DNA of 64,000 bases from JBBRHQ01 sp963720735 (GTDB lineage: Bacteria > Actinomycetota > Thermoleophilia > Solirubrobacterales > 70-9), in assembly GCA_963720735.1 (NCBI GenBank), contig CAVRGL010000006.1, positions 62,001 through 126,000 of the forward strand. The letters are read 5' to 3'. The translations under genes were made by a program, and so were the position numbers. Every line of letters starts with the position of its first letter. The stretch's first letter is position 1. A model generated the notes under the pieces. It was not told where the DNA came from. It made no database searches and was given only the letters and a program-made list of their open reading frames with translations. This document shows positions 43,107 to 51,895 of this stretch, piece by piece.

Positions 43107-44056
43107 CAACCGCGCTCAGGAGTGATCAGGATCTTCCCCAGCTTCGACCCCGCGGAGAACCGCTCGTAGGCGTCCTCGACCTTCTCGAGCGGATAGGCGG
43201 CGGCGATCGGAACCTTCAGGGCGCCGGACTCGAAAAGCGGCAGCACGGCGCGCTCGACGCCGCGCGCCGTCGCCGCCTTCTCCTCGAGCGGCCGGGCACG
43301 GAGCGTCGAGGCCCGCAGGGTTCCGCGCTTCGCCATCAGGGCGAGCAGGTTGACCTCGGCACGGGGGCCCGCCCCTACGCCAATCACGACGATCCTCCCG
43401 CCGGTTGCGAGCGCCTCCAGGTTGGCGGGCATGTTCGGCGCCCCGACCAGCTCGAGGATGACGTCGAACGGGCCCGCGTCCGCGAACTCCTCCGGGTCGA
43501 GTACCTCGCTCGCTCCCAGCGCCTCGACCTCCGCCCGTAGCTCGGGGGCGCGGACGGTGGCGCTGACCCGGGCTCCCGCCGCCGCGGCCAGCTGGACGGC
43601 GGCGGTTCCGACCCCGCCGGCGCCACCGTGGATGAGTGCCCGCTCCCCCGGGCCGAGCCCGGCCTGGGTGAAGAGCGCGTCATGGGCGGTCGTGAACACC
43701 TCGGGCAGAGCGCCGGCCGCTTCCCAGTCGAGGTCGTCGGGAACCCGCATCGCTACCCGCTCGTGCACGACCGCAAGCTCCGCCTGGCCGCCGCCGCCGA
43801 CGATCGCCATCACCCGGTCGCCGGCCGAGAAGCGCTCCGAACCCTCCCCGGTCTCGATCACCTCGCCGGCGAACTCCAGGCCGGGGATCTCAGACGGCGA
43901 GCCGGGCGGCGCCGGGTACAGCCCGCCACGCTGCAACAGGTCGGCGCCGTTGATGCCCGCAGCACGGACACCAACCAGCAGCTCGCCCGCTCCGGGAACC
44001 GGATCCGGGTGCTCGGCGACCGCCACCGAGCCGTCGCTGATCGTCGCGGCGAGCAT
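43106..44056 (-). CDS. Zinc-free MDR quinone oxidoreductase (Qor-like)
   Basis: 316 residues from the ATG at 44056. The frame further upstream is antisense and is dropped. N-terminal GroES-like half (ITAGD-type start, AGINGADLLQRGGLYPAPPG), NADPH domain with ALIHGGAGGVGTAAVQLAAA near residue 135, and C-terminal substrate part (AYPLEKVEDAYERFSAGSKL). No zinc ligands, as usual for this subfamily. Reduces quinones or enones with NADPH. It heads the operon that continues with the small ORF and the DUF1326/DUF2182 genes, so a redox role for that system is possible. Confidence 0.88.
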   Translation of the reverse strand: MLAATISDGSVAVAEHPDPVPGAGELLVGVRAAGINGADLLQRGGLYPAPPGSPSEIPGLEFAGEVIETGEGSERFSAGDRVMAIVGGGGQAELAVVHERVAMRVPDDLDWEAAGALPEVFTTAHDALFTQAGLGPGERALIHGGAGGVGTAAVQLAAAAGARVSATVRAPELRAEVEALGASEVLDPEEFADAGPFDVILELVGAPNMPANLEALATGGRIVVIGVGAGPRAEVNLLALMAKRGTLRASTLRARPLEEKAATARGVERAVLPLFESGALKVPIAAAYPLEKVEDAYERFSAGSKLGKILITPERG

Positions 44057-44132
44057 CGGGCCCGACTCTAACGACGCGGCGGAGCTGCCGGATGCCTGTG
44101 ACCAGGAGAAACCTCGGATAGGGTCGCCCGGC

Positions 44133-45011
44133 ATGGACGACTGGCCCGAGATCACGGAGCCGCTTCTCCGCGAGCGGCAGGCGATGTCGGATGAGGAGTT
44201 CCTCGGATACCTCGCCGGGCTACTCGACGCGATCGGGCCGCGTGAGCTCGACGACGAGCACTACGAGCGGGCGATCGGCTATCCGTGGGAGCGTCCGCCG
44301 GGTTCGTGCCTTGTGACCGATGAAGGCGTCGAGGATCTCGCCGAGATGCAGGCCGAGCGGCGCGAGGAGATCGTCGAGAGGTACATCGAGGACGCCGACC
44401 ATCGCGTGCCGCTACTGGCCTACGGCGCCAACGGCTCGCCCGGGCGGCTCGCGATCAAGCTCGCCCATCTGCCGGATGGCCATCATGAGGCGCTGATCCT
44501 CGGCGGCTATCTGGAGGGCTTCGACGTGGGCGCGGCGGCGCAACCGCCGGTGTTCAGCTCGATGCCGGCGACGCTTATTCCGAGCCCCGGGACTGCCGTC
44601 CGTGTCGCCGTGCTCTATCTGACGCCGATCCAGTTCACGGCTCTGTGGTGGACCGAGCTGAGCTACAAGGTCGGGGCCTTGACGGGCATCTCCCTGGAGA
44701 CCGACGTCACGGAGCAGCCGATCGAGCAGGTGATCCTTTTCATCTCCCGCTACGGAGCCTTCTGCGTCGACGGCGCTCCGATCGCGATGAGCGCGCTCGC
44801 AGCTCGGGACCGGCGCTCGACCGCCCTGACCCAAACCGAGATCCTCGAGGCCGCGGCCCGAGTGGCGGTCGGCGAGGGCTCCACCGCCCGCGACCTGATC
44901 AAGAGCGCATTCGAAAACCCCGCCGGGTTCATGGCCGATCACTACCCGAGCTTCCGGGCACAATCGGTCCCGTTCGACTCCGAGCACTGGGCTGAGATGC
45001 CCGCCGGTTGA
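44133..45011 (+). CDS. Protein with gamma-glutamylcyclotransferase-like motif
   Basis: 292 residues from the ATG at 44133 (upstream frame antisense to the oxidoreductase). The N-terminal about 85 residues are acidic and helical. Then LLAYGANGSPGRLAIKLAHL resembles the YGSNLSP loop of gamma-glutamylcyclotransferase-like folds, followed by SSMPATLIPSPGTAVRVAVL and YLTPIQFTALWWTELSYKVG in the expected spacing. The catalytic Glu is not placed with certainty, so activity is open. It is 10 bases before the VOC gene, probably one transcript. Confidence 0.6.
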   Translation: MDDWPEITEPLLRERQAMSDEEFLGYLAGLLDAIGPRELDDEHYERAIGYPWERPPGSCLVTDEGVEDLAEMQAERREEIVERYIEDADHRVPLLAYGANGSPGRLAIKLAHLPDGHHEALILGGYLEGFDVGAAAQPPVFSSMPATLIPSPGTAVRVAVLYLTPIQFTALWWTELSYKVGALTGISLETDVTEQPIEQVILFISRYGAFCVDGAPIAMSALAARDRRSTALTQTEILEAAARVAVGEGSTARDLIKSAFENPAGFMADHYPSFRAQSVPFDSEHWAEMPAG

Positions 45012-45021
45012 GGACGGCGCG

Positions 45022-45660
45022 ATGGGCTCGATCTGGCTCGACCATGCGATCCTCGCGGTGCGCGACCTCGACCGAGCCGCCTCGGAGATCGAGAAGCGTT
45101 TCGGCTTCGCCTCCGTCCCGGGCGGGACCCATCCGGCCTGGGGGACCGGAAACCGGATCATCCCCCTCGGCGACACCTACCTTGAGCTGATGGCGGTCGT
45201 CGACGAGAGCGCCGCGGCGGGCTCCTGGTTCGGCCGTCATGTCGCCGACACCGTGGCGGAGCGCGAGCAGCTGCTCGGCTGGGTGGTGGCGACGGACGAG
45301 ATCGAGCCGATCGGCCGCCGGCTCGGGCTCGAGGTCACCAGCGGATCCCGGGCGCGGCCCGATGGCTCGACCCTGACCTGGAAGCTCGCCGGCCTCGAGA
45401 ACGCGATGGAGTCGAACGCCTTGCCGTTCTTCATCGAGTGGGACGGGCCGGCAGAGGCCCATCCGGGCGCGGCGAGTGTCGAGCACCTGTGCGAACCCCT
45501 CGGAATCGGGTGGATAGAGGTTTCGGCAAGCGAGCCGCAGCTGAGGGATTGGCTCGGGCCAGCGAAGCCATCGGAGTTTCCGCTCCGGGTCGTAGACGGC
45601 CCCCCCTCGATGCTCTCGGTGGCGATAGATACCACTGATGCTGAGGTTGTGGTCCGCTGA
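45022..45660 (+). CDS. VOC-superfamily protein (glyoxalase-like)
   Basis: 212 residues. Two beta-alpha-beta-beta-beta modules: first from WLDHAILAVRDLDRAASEIE with NRIIPLGDTYLELMAV, second from PFFIEWDGPAEAHPGA. The metal ligands of VOC enzymes would be the His in LDHAI and the Glu in YLEL. The Glyoxalase_3-like subgroup is typical. Substrate unknown. Follows the gamma-glutamylcyclotransferase-like gene by 10 bases. Confidence 0.82.
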   Translation: MGSIWLDHAILAVRDLDRAASEIEKRFGFASVPGGTHPAWGTGNRIIPLGDTYLELMAVVDESAAAGSWFGRHVADTVAEREQLLGWVVATDEIEPIGRRLGLEVTSGSRARPDGSTLTWKLAGLENAMESNALPFFIEWDGPAEAHPGAASVEHLCEPLGIGWIEVSASEPQLRDWLGPAKPSEFPLRVVDGPPSMLSVAIDTTDAEVVVR

Positions 45661-45689
45661 GCGGGCCACTCCCGCGACTCCGCCTCGGG

Positions 45690-46172
45690 TCAGTCCCCTT
45701 CGAAGCTGGTCAGGTCCTTCGGCTCGACGCCCTCCGCCTCGCAGTAGGCCTCGTAGCGCTCCAGCGACGTCTTCCAGTTCTCGCGGGCGATGATGTTGCC
45801 GCCCGGGGCGTCGAGGAAGAGGAGCTCGCCGACGATCACGAAGAAGACCTCCGCGTCATCCTCTCCGACGCTCTGCGGAGTGTGCGATGAGGCGGCGGTC
45901 TCATACACCGTGTCGCCGGCCTCCGAGATCCAGTCGTGCTCGAGGTAACGCCAGGCCCCCCTCATCGTGTGCCCGATGACGGTGCCGGTGTGGTAGTGGG
46001 TCGGCAGCTGTAGGCCCGGAGGGAACCTCATCGAGACGACGATCTCCCCGTGGACCGGGTCGACCTTGAAGTACTTGAGCAGGACCTCGTCGCTGTACGG
46101 CGTGAACGGCACCCATGGCACCGAGTCGCCCTTGACGTTCGCGGTGACGATCTCCTTGTGGGCTACGGCCAT
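45690..46172 (-). CDS. Cupin, 2,4'-dihydroxyacetophenone-dioxygenase-like
   Basis: 160 residues from the ATG at 46172 (GGAGAGG upstream). Cupin metal-site motif LPTHYHTGTVIGHTMRGAWR near residue 55, with WISEAGDTVYETAASSHTPQ as second half. Same layout as the iron-dependent DAD cupins that cleave a C-C bond in hydroxyacetophenones, but many relatives are uncharacterised. Converges with the VOC gene, 29 bases apart. Single gene unit. Confidence 0.78.
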   Translation of the reverse strand: MAVAHKEIVTANVKGDSVPWVPFTPYSDEVLLKYFKVDPVHGEIVVSMRFPPGLQLPTHYHTGTVIGHTMRGAWRYLEHDWISEAGDTVYETAASSHTPQSVGEDDAEVFFVIVGELLFLDAPGGNIIARENWKTSLERYEAYCEAEGVEPKDLTSFEGD

Positions 46173-46523
46173 CAGCCTCTCCTCGCCTCGGGGTCGCATC
46201 TCGCACGACCGGTGGGGAGGAGACTATGCCTCGACCTGCGTTCCTGCCTGAGGTACCTCTCGGCAATCGTCCCGCGCAGCCCCGCGCCGGGCGTGATCCA
46301 AGGGAGCGGAGGGGATGTCCGAGTCGAGGATCCGCGTCAAGGGATCGTGACCCCTTAAGGCACGTTCAAAGTGGTTCGCGCGGGTTTCGGCACCAGGGGC
46401 TCGACCGGGGAGGTCCACTGGACGATCCCCGGGCGGCGGTTCGCGGTCGCCCCGAGTAGGGGCGGGGCGCGTCCCGCCGGCGGCGGCGGCCGACCCTGGG
46501 GCCGGCCGCCGCGACCAGTTGGC
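46173..46523. other. Intergenic region, no intact gene
   Basis: 351 bases between the cupin and DUF7144-like genes. On the plus strand, GTFKVVRAGFGTRGSTGEVH then WTIPG looks like the end of an exported-protein C-terminal module, possibly a remnant, but no start or complete domain is present. The end of the region holds the GC hairpin at 46483-46512. Confidence 0.4.
46483..46512 (-). terminator. GC-rich hairpin after the DUF7144-like gene
   Basis: Perfect 10-bp inverted repeat (GCGGCGGCCG ... CGGCCGCCGC) with a 10-base loop, beginning 11 bases beyond the stop of the 46524-46916 gene. No U-tract follows on either side. A GC-only terminator-like or mRNA-stabilising structure. Confidence 0.5.
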
Positions 46524-46916
46524 TCAGTTGTCCCAGCGGGCGGTCAGCTGGTAGATGATCGTCACGTCGAGGATGATGATCAGGAAGGCCCACAGCGGCG
46601 CCGCCGGGAACCAGACGATCTGGGTGATCGCGTTGATGGTGGCGAAAAAGACCGCCGCCCAGCGCGCCCCGGAGCTGCCGGCGAACAGGCCCAGGCCGGT
46701 CAGCGCCATGATCGATCCGAGGATCAGGTGAACCCAGCCCCAGGTGGTGATGTCCGCGACGATCGCCCCGTGGCCGCCGACGACGACGATCTGATCGTTG
46801 AGGATCGCCGCCAGTCCCCAGAGCGCGTCGAGCGAGCCGACCATGAACAGCACCACTCCGGCGAACACCGTCCAACCCGTCGGCTGCCTGTCGGCAGCGG
46901 ATCTGGATGCCTCCAT
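46524..46916 (-). CDS. Small four-helix membrane protein (DUF7144-like)
   Basis: 130 residues from the ATG at 46916. Four hydrophobic helices: WTVFAGVVLFMVGSLDALWG, WVHLILGSIMALTGLGLFAG, WAAVFFATINAITQIVWFPA and FLIIILDVTIIYQLTARW. I recognise the pattern of a widespread actinobacterial small membrane family without known function. Followed by a GC hairpin (46483-46512). Confidence 0.78.
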   Translation of the reverse strand: MEASRSAADRQPTGWTVFAGVVLFMVGSLDALWGLAAILNDQIVVVGGHGAIVADITTWGWVHLILGSIMALTGLGLFAGSSGARWAAVFFATINAITQIVWFPAAPLWAFLIIILDVTIIYQLTARWDN

Positions 46917-46992
46917 CAGTACCCCCTTCGTTCGGTGCAGATCGGCGCTCAGGGTAGCCCTGCGATCGGTCCCAACGGCGCTACGCGCCGGA

Positions 46993-48057
46993 TCAGGGGC
47001 TCTGCGACTCGGCCAGATTGACCAGCTCCCGGCGCGACGGAGCCTGCGCTTCGCGAAATGCCTTCTTGTAGGCGTCGAAATCCCAGCTCTGGAGAAACTT
47101 CTCCGCCGCATCGCGGCCTGATTGGTAGAGCTGCTCGGCACGGGTGCGGGAGAGGTCGAACTCGGTTGTCCGCACCCCGAGAGTCGGGACGCCGATGGTT
47201 CGAACGTAGGAGTCGTTCTCGAGGTACATCCGGTCGTGGGCTTCGAGCATCGTCTGTATCAGGGCCTTGACGAAGTCGAAGATGTCGGGGTGTGCTCCAT
47301 CCGCGGTTGACTCGAGCCGGTCCGCAACCGACGTTCTCGGCTCCGGCTCGACCAGCATCAGGCCGAAAGTCGGCCAGGCCGGCTCACCGTTGCTGTCGAA
47401 CAGCCAGACCGGGAAGTTGGAGAGCACGCCACCGTCGACTACCAGGTGCTCCTCCTCGCCCTGGCCTCCTTCCTGATCCGGCTTCGGGGCCCAGCGCCAG
47501 GGCTCGAAGAAGACGGGAATGCTCATGCTCATCCGAACGGCCTCGGCGACCCCCAGGTCATCGGGGTCGATTCCGAACCTGGCGGCATCGCGCGGCAAGA
47601 CCAGGAGCCTGCGGTCGGTGATATCCGAAGCGATCACCTGCAGCCTGTAGCGGTAGCGGGGCTCGTCGGCGAACTGATCGTCGACCAGGTCGCGAAACGT
47701 CGAGATGCCCCGCTGCGCGAGCAGCTCGCGCATCCATTCCAGCAGGTGGCGACCCTCGAAGATCCCCTCATCCTTGAGGACGCTGAGCGGTACCCCGACG
47801 ATCGGCACCTTGTCTTCCCAGCCCTCGTCCTTGAAGGCGTTGAAGTCGAGCCCCGCGAGGATCGCGTGGAGCTCGGCGGCGGAATAGCCCGCCGCGGTGA
47901 GCGCCGCGGCGATCGCCCCGGCGGAGGTGCCTGCGAGGTTCTGGGGCCGGAAGCCCCGTTCCTCGAGCACCGCCAGGGCGCCCACCAGCCCGATGCCCTT
48001 GACACCCCCACCCTCGAGGACGAGGTCGACCTTGTTCGTGTCGCTCTGGCTAGGCAT
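46993..48057 (-). CDS. Patatin-like phospholipase
   Basis: 354 residues. Oxyanion motif LEGGGVKGIGLVGALAVLEE at residues 14-34, nucleophile motif AGTSAGAIAAAL near 43, and catalytic Asp in VVDGGVLSNFPVWLFDSN near 210. All Ser/Asp dyad elements are intact, so lipid acyl hydrolase activity is expected. No signal peptide, so a cytoplasmic enzyme or one exported by another route. Nothing in its neighbourhood points to a substrate. Confidence 0.88.
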   Translation of the reverse strand: MPSQSDTNKVDLVLEGGGVKGIGLVGALAVLEERGFRPQNLAGTSAGAIAAALTAAGYSAAELHAILAGLDFNAFKDEGWEDKVPIVGVPLSVLKDEGIFEGRHLLEWMRELLAQRGISTFRDLVDDQFADEPRYRYRLQVIASDITDRRLLVLPRDAARFGIDPDDLGVAEAVRMSMSIPVFFEPWRWAPKPDQEGGQGEEEHLVVDGGVLSNFPVWLFDSNGEPAWPTFGLMLVEPEPRTSVADRLESTADGAHPDIFDFVKALIQTMLEAHDRMYLENDSYVRTIGVPTLGVRTTEFDLSRTRAEQLYQSGRDAAEKFLQSWDFDAYKKAFREAQAPSRRELVNLAESQSP

Positions 48058-48173
48058 CGGCTGCTCCAGCGCCGCGCAGCGAGTCTCTCGAAGCAGAGTC
48101 GCGGCTTCAAGGTGACTCGACGAACAGCCCGGTGATGGTCCTACCGGGGGCCCCGGGGCGGTTAGGGTTAGCG

Positions 48174-49220
48174 ATGACGATGGCGGAGGATCGCGGCTCC
48201 ACGGTTCTGGTCACCGGAGGCTCGGGCTTCCTCGGCGGCTGGTGCGTGATCGAGCTGCTTCGCCGCGGTTACGAGGTGAGGACGACCGTCCGCAACCTCT
48301 CCCGCGAGCCGGATGTGAGAGCCACTGTCGGCTCGGAGCTGGATCCCGGCGAGCGGCTGACGGTGATCGCCGCCGACCTGAACCGCGACGAGAGCTGGCC
48401 GGAGGCGGTCGCGGGCTGCGATTACGTCCTCCACGTCGCCTCGCCGTTTCCTCCAAAGCAGCCGAAGGACCCCGACGATCTGATCGTTCCGGCGCGCGAG
48501 GGAACCCTGCGGGTGCTGCGCGCCGGCCTCGACGCCGGGGTGAAGCGGGTCGTGGTCACCTCATCGGTGGCGGCGATCCGGCTCAGCGATGAGGGCGCCG
48601 CCAGAGCGCTCACCGAGGAGGACTGGACCGATCCCGACGCTCCGGGACTTACCCCCTACGTCCGTTCGAAGACGATCGCCGAGCAGGCCGCCTGGGACCT
48701 GGTTCGCGAGCGCGGCGAGGAGGACCGTCTCGCCGTAGTCAACCCCGGGGCGATCATCGGGCCGGTGCTGAACGACGACCTCTCCTACTCGCTGCAGTCG
48801 GTCCAGCGGCTCCTCAACGGCATGCCGGGGATGCCCCGGCTCGGCTTCAGCCTGGTCGACGTCCGCGACGTCGCCGATCTCGAGATCAGGGCGATGACGG
48901 CGCCCGAGGCCGGCGGGGAGCGCTTCATCGCGACGACGAAGTTCCTCTGGACGGCGGAGGTCGGGGAGGTCCTCCGCGATCGGCTCGGCGACGCCGCCTC
49001 CAAGGTTCCCACTCGCAAGGTCCCGGACTTCCTGGTCCGGGCCATGGCGCTGTTCGATCCCGCGATCCGCTCGGTGGTCGGTGGGCTAGGAAAGCGGACC
49101 GAGCTGTCCTCGGAGAAGGCGAGGAGCACCCTGGGCTGGACACCCCGCCCGATCGAGGACACGATCGCCGAGACGGGCGAGAGCCTGATCCGCCACGGCG
49201 CGGCGCCTGCGCCCGCCTAG
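48174..49220 (+). CDS. NAD(P)-dependent reductase of the dihydroflavonol-reductase-like SDR type
   Basis: 348 residues from the ATG at 48174 (a second ATG at 48180). Extended SDR: VLVTGGSGFLGGWCVIELLR at the start, VVVTSSVAAIRLSDEG, active-site YVRSKTIAEQAAWD (Y-x-x-x-K) near 165, and VNPGAIIGPVL. Reduces an aldehyde or ketone on a small substrate with NADPH. The broken FG-GAP relic starts right at its stop on the other strand. Confidence 0.86.
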   Translation: MTMAEDRGSTVLVTGGSGFLGGWCVIELLRRGYEVRTTVRNLSREPDVRATVGSELDPGERLTVIAADLNRDESWPEAVAGCDYVLHVASPFPPKQPKDPDDLIVPAREGTLRVLRAGLDAGVKRVVVTSSVAAIRLSDEGAARALTEEDWTDPDAPGLTPYVRSKTIAEQAAWDLVRERGEEDRLAVVNPGAIIGPVLNDDLSYSLQSVQRLLNGMPGMPRLGFSLVDVRDVADLEIRAMTAPEAGGERFIATTKFLWTAEVGEVLRDRLGDAASKVPTRKVPDFLVRAMALFDPAIRSVVGGLGKRTELSSEKARSTLGWTPRPIEDTIAETGESLIRHGAAPAPA

Positions 49221-49590
49221 CGCTTGTTGAGGTAGGTCTCGATCCCGGAATACGTGCCGATGACCAGGTCGGCGCCCCTTGTCGGAGTTGAGCCGGCCGG
49301 CAGTGATTACCGCCGCCGCATCGACACCGCTGTAGCAGTCGCGGTTTCCGAACCCGCCCTTGCCCTTGCCGAAGATGATCCCGAGGCCGTACTGTGCGTC
49401 GAAGTAGGCGACGGCGAGGTCGAGCTTGCCGTCGCGATTGAAGTCCCGGGCGGCGACCGCGTTGGGGCCCCCTCGGTCGGCACAAAGGCAGGGGACTTGA
49501 GGTGCCCGTTTCCGATCCCTCGCAGGACCTGCACCCAGGGGTGGGATTCAACCCGGACTGGACGCCTGTGCTGGGCCGGGCGGCTGTTTA
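49217..49590 (-). pseudogene. FG-GAP/VCBS repeat gene remnant
   Basis: In three successive frames the minus strand reads GIGNGHLKSPAFVPTEGA, then VAARDFNRDGKLDLAVAYFD and GLGIIFGKGKGGFGNRDC, then DLVIGTYSGIETYLNKR before TAG at 49219-49217. DFNRDGKLDLAV is the FG-GAP/VCBS calcium-loop pattern. At least two frameshifts and a missing 5' end mark it as a decayed C-terminal piece of an exported propeller-type protein. Confidence 0.68.
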
Positions 49591-49683
49591 GCCCGCCTTA
49601 GTAGCGGCGGCTAGCACGAAGTCGGCGAGCTGCAACGGGACCTCGAGGTACTCGACCCGCGGCTAGCAGCAGCCCCCGGTGCC

Positions 49684-50160
49684 CTAAGCCGCTGAAGAGA
49701 TCAACCCGTCCGGACCCAATCCGCTCTCGATATTCGTCGCCGAGTGAGCGCCGATCCACGCCAGGACCTCCTCCCGGCTGAGGCGGAAGCCGTAGATCGG
49801 TAGCGATTCGAGCACCTCCGAGCTGAAGCGCTTCCCGAGGCGATCGGCGAGCAGCTCGTCGCCACCGGCGTCGAGGAGGATCGCCCTCGCCAGCTCGATC
49901 GATGCCTCCGGCGAGCTGTTCCAGCCCGAACCGCAAACCAGATCGGGCCTCCGCATGCGAAGGGGACGGCCGAAGCTTGCCTTCTCGACGAAGACGGCCA
50001 TGCCGAAGGGGGTGTGCTTCGCCACGTAGCTGATTCCGGCCGGCGGTCGGAGTCTCTCCGTCGGCCTGGCTGAACTCACCGGCCTGCGGTCCGGAGTGAT
50101 TACGGGGCCAATCCGGGTTCTCGAGGATGAGGGCCGGGAAGATGTTCTGATTCTCTGCAT
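49684..50160 (-). CDS. DUF6166-like hypothetical protein
   Basis: 158 residues, ATG at 50160. The first about 40 residues are Arg/Ser-rich and doubtful; real protein pattern starts at ISYVAKHTPFGMAVFVEKAS. The core GRPLRMRRPDLVCGSGWNSS ... ELARAILLDAGGDELLADRL ... GFRLSREEVLAWIGA resembles the small domain family (DUF6166-type) with W-xx-G-SG and a DE-rich helix. Frame shift of the N-terminus cannot be excluded. No functional prediction. Confidence 0.5.
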   Translation of the reverse strand: MQRIRTSSRPSSSRTRIGPVITPDRRPVSSARPTERLRPPAGISYVAKHTPFGMAVFVEKASFGRPLRMRRPDLVCGSGWNSSPEASIELARAILLDAGGDELLADRLGKRFSSEVLESLPIYGFRLSREEVLAWIGAHSATNIESGLGPDGLISSAA

Positions 50161-50293
50161 GGTGGGTGCCTTTCGATTGCTTCTCAGGCCAGTTCAGCAC
50201 CGGAACCGAAAGGAAACCCGAAGGGAACGCGAGAGATTTCTTAAGATCGGATCGGGTATTCTGGCCCGGAGCCGGATGGAGAGGGGGCGCGTG

Positions 50294-50713
50294 ATGCTGG
50301 GAAGCTGGCTGGCTGGGACCGACGGTCATTTTCGACTGACGAAGCGGGGCGGGGCTATCGTCCTTGCCGGATTGCTGGCCCTGGCGGTCCTGGCGCCCCC
50401 CGCGGCTGACTCGAAGCCGAAGCCGTACACCGTTTACGTTGCCTGCGGGCTGAGCGCCCATGCCAAACCCGCGCACAGCTGTGCAAAGGGCGCCAAGAAG
50501 GCCGCCTTCTTCCGTAGCAACGTGGCGGACGTCCACTACAAGATCTGCGTTCGCTTCCCGACTGGGCTGCGCCTCTGTGCGAACCACCAGTCGGCGCCGA
50601 AGGGGACGCTTCACGTCAACCGGATAACCAGCACCATGCCCGGCTCTCACAAGGTGACCTGGTTCGTGCAGGGGAAGCTGGTCGGGGTGCGCTACCTCCG
50701 GGTCCGCCACTGA
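50294..50713 (+). CDS. Small exported protein of unknown function
   Basis: 139 residues from the ATG at 50294 with AGAGGGGG upstream. Hydrophobic signal segment (GGAIVLAGLLALAVLAPPAA), then a basic mature part with four cysteines (YVACGLSAHAKPAHSCAKGA; YKICVRFPTGLRLCANHQSA), pointing to two disulfides, and an Ig-like ending (HKVTWFVQGKLVGVRYLRVR). I have seen this arrangement in actinobacterial secretomes but have no family name. Confidence 0.66.
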   Translation: MLGSWLAGTDGHFRLTKRGGAIVLAGLLALAVLAPPAADSKPKPYTVYVACGLSAHAKPAHSCAKGAKKAAFFRSNVADVHYKICVRFPTGLRLCANHQSAPKGTLHVNRITSTMPGSHKVTWFVQGKLVGVRYLRVRH

Positions 50714-50784
50714 GGCGATCTGTTCAGCGCCGCGGGAAGCGAGGCATCTCTCGGCAGACGGCCGGTTGCTAAGTTCGATCGCGG

Positions 50785-51804
50785 ATGGCAAAGCTGCGTC
50801 TGATCACCTCGCGATCCGAGCCCGAGCGGATCCCCGAGCACTCAGAGGAGCGAAGGCTCCCGGACGGCGAGGCGCTCGATGCCTACTCGAGGACGGTCTC
50901 CGAGGTCGCCGAGCAGCTCGGCCCCTCTGTCGCCCACGTCGCCATCACCCGGCGCACACGCCGCGGTTCCCGCGGGGCGGGTTCGGGGAGCTCGGTTGCG
51001 ATCAGCTCCGACGGGTTCATGCTCAGCGCTGCCCACGTCACCGCCGAGGGCGACGGCCGCGGGCACGCCGCCTTCCCTGACGGGCGCGAGACCGGGTTCG
51101 AGGTCGTCGGAGCCGACCCGCTCTCCGATCTCGCCGTGCTCCGCGCCGAGAGCCGCGACCTGGTCCCTGCGCCGCTCGGCGACGCGGAGGCGCTCAGGGT
51201 CGGCCAGCTCGTGGTCGCGATCGGCAGCCCGCTCGGCTTCAGCGGCTCGGTGACCGCGGGCGTCGTCTCGGCGCTGGGCCGCTCGCTGCCGACCCGCTCC
51301 CGGACCGCGACCCGCCTGGTCGAGAACGTGATCCAGACCGACGCGGCCCTCAACCCCGGCAACTCCGGCGGAGCGCTCGCCGACGGACTCGGCCGCGTAG
51401 TAGGCGTCAACACCGCGGTCGCCGGGGTCGGATTGGGGCTGGCGGTCCCGATCAACGCGACGACCAGGCGGATCGTCTCCGAGCTGATGCGCCAGGGGCG
51501 GGTCCGCCGTGCCTATATCGGCGTGACCGGTGGCTGGCGCCCACTGCCCCCCCGGCAGGCGGACGCGGTGGGACGCGACAACGCTGTCGAGGTCGTCGAG
51601 GTGCTCGAGGGCAGCCCCGCAGCAGATGCCGGCCTGCGGCCTGGAGACCTGATCATCGAGGCCGACGGCGAGCCGGTCGGCGACGTCGGCGACCTCCAGC
51701 GGCTGATGTCCGGGGAGCGGATCGACAAGCGGGTGCCGCTGCGGATCGACCGCCGCGGGCGGCTTGAGCGGGTCGAGGTCGTCCCCCGCGAGCTCGAGGA
51801 CTGA
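50785..51804 (+). CDS. HtrA/DegP-like serine protease with PDZ domain, no obvious signal
   Basis: 339 residues. Catalytic triad: His in MLSAAHVTAEG near 85, Asp in DPLSDLAVL near 115, Ser in LNPGNSGGALADG near 195. A PDZ domain covers about residues 245-335 (AVEVVEVLEGSPAADAGLRP). No signal peptide or membrane anchor is visible, unlike most HtrA proteins; the N-terminus (SRSEPERIPEHSEERRLPD) is charged. So it would act in the cytoplasm, unless an upstream start is used. The P-type ATPase gene follows on the same strand, 91 bases away. Confidence 0.86.
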   Translation: MAKLRLITSRSEPERIPEHSEERRLPDGEALDAYSRTVSEVAEQLGPSVAHVAITRRTRRGSRGAGSGSSVAISSDGFMLSAAHVTAEGDGRGHAAFPDGRETGFEVVGADPLSDLAVLRAESRDLVPAPLGDAEALRVGQLVVAIGSPLGFSGSVTAGVVSALGRSLPTRSRTATRLVENVIQTDAALNPGNSGGALADGLGRVVGVNTAVAGVGLGLAVPINATTRRIVSELMRQGRVRRAYIGVTGGWRPLPPRQADAVGRDNAVEVVEVLEGSPAADAGLRPGDLIIEADGEPVGDVGDLQRLMSGERIDKRVPLRIDRRGRLERVEVVPRELED

Positions 51805-51895
51805 CCCTGGGCGGGCGCGGCAGGGGGATCGAGCTCGCCCTCGCGGTGGGCCCCGCCGCGCGCCGCTGCCGGGCCTGAAGGATCATCCTGGGTCG

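Noticed and set aside
46371..47021. Plus-strand frame opposite the DUF7144-like gene
   Set aside because: Non-protein-like sequence after the first about 35 residues; those residues may be a relic and are mentioned with the intergenic region.
49598..50791. 397-codon minus-strand frame over 49.6-50.8 kb
   Set aside because: Covers the exported small protein on the other strand and the DUF6166-like gene in another frame; no conserved motif.
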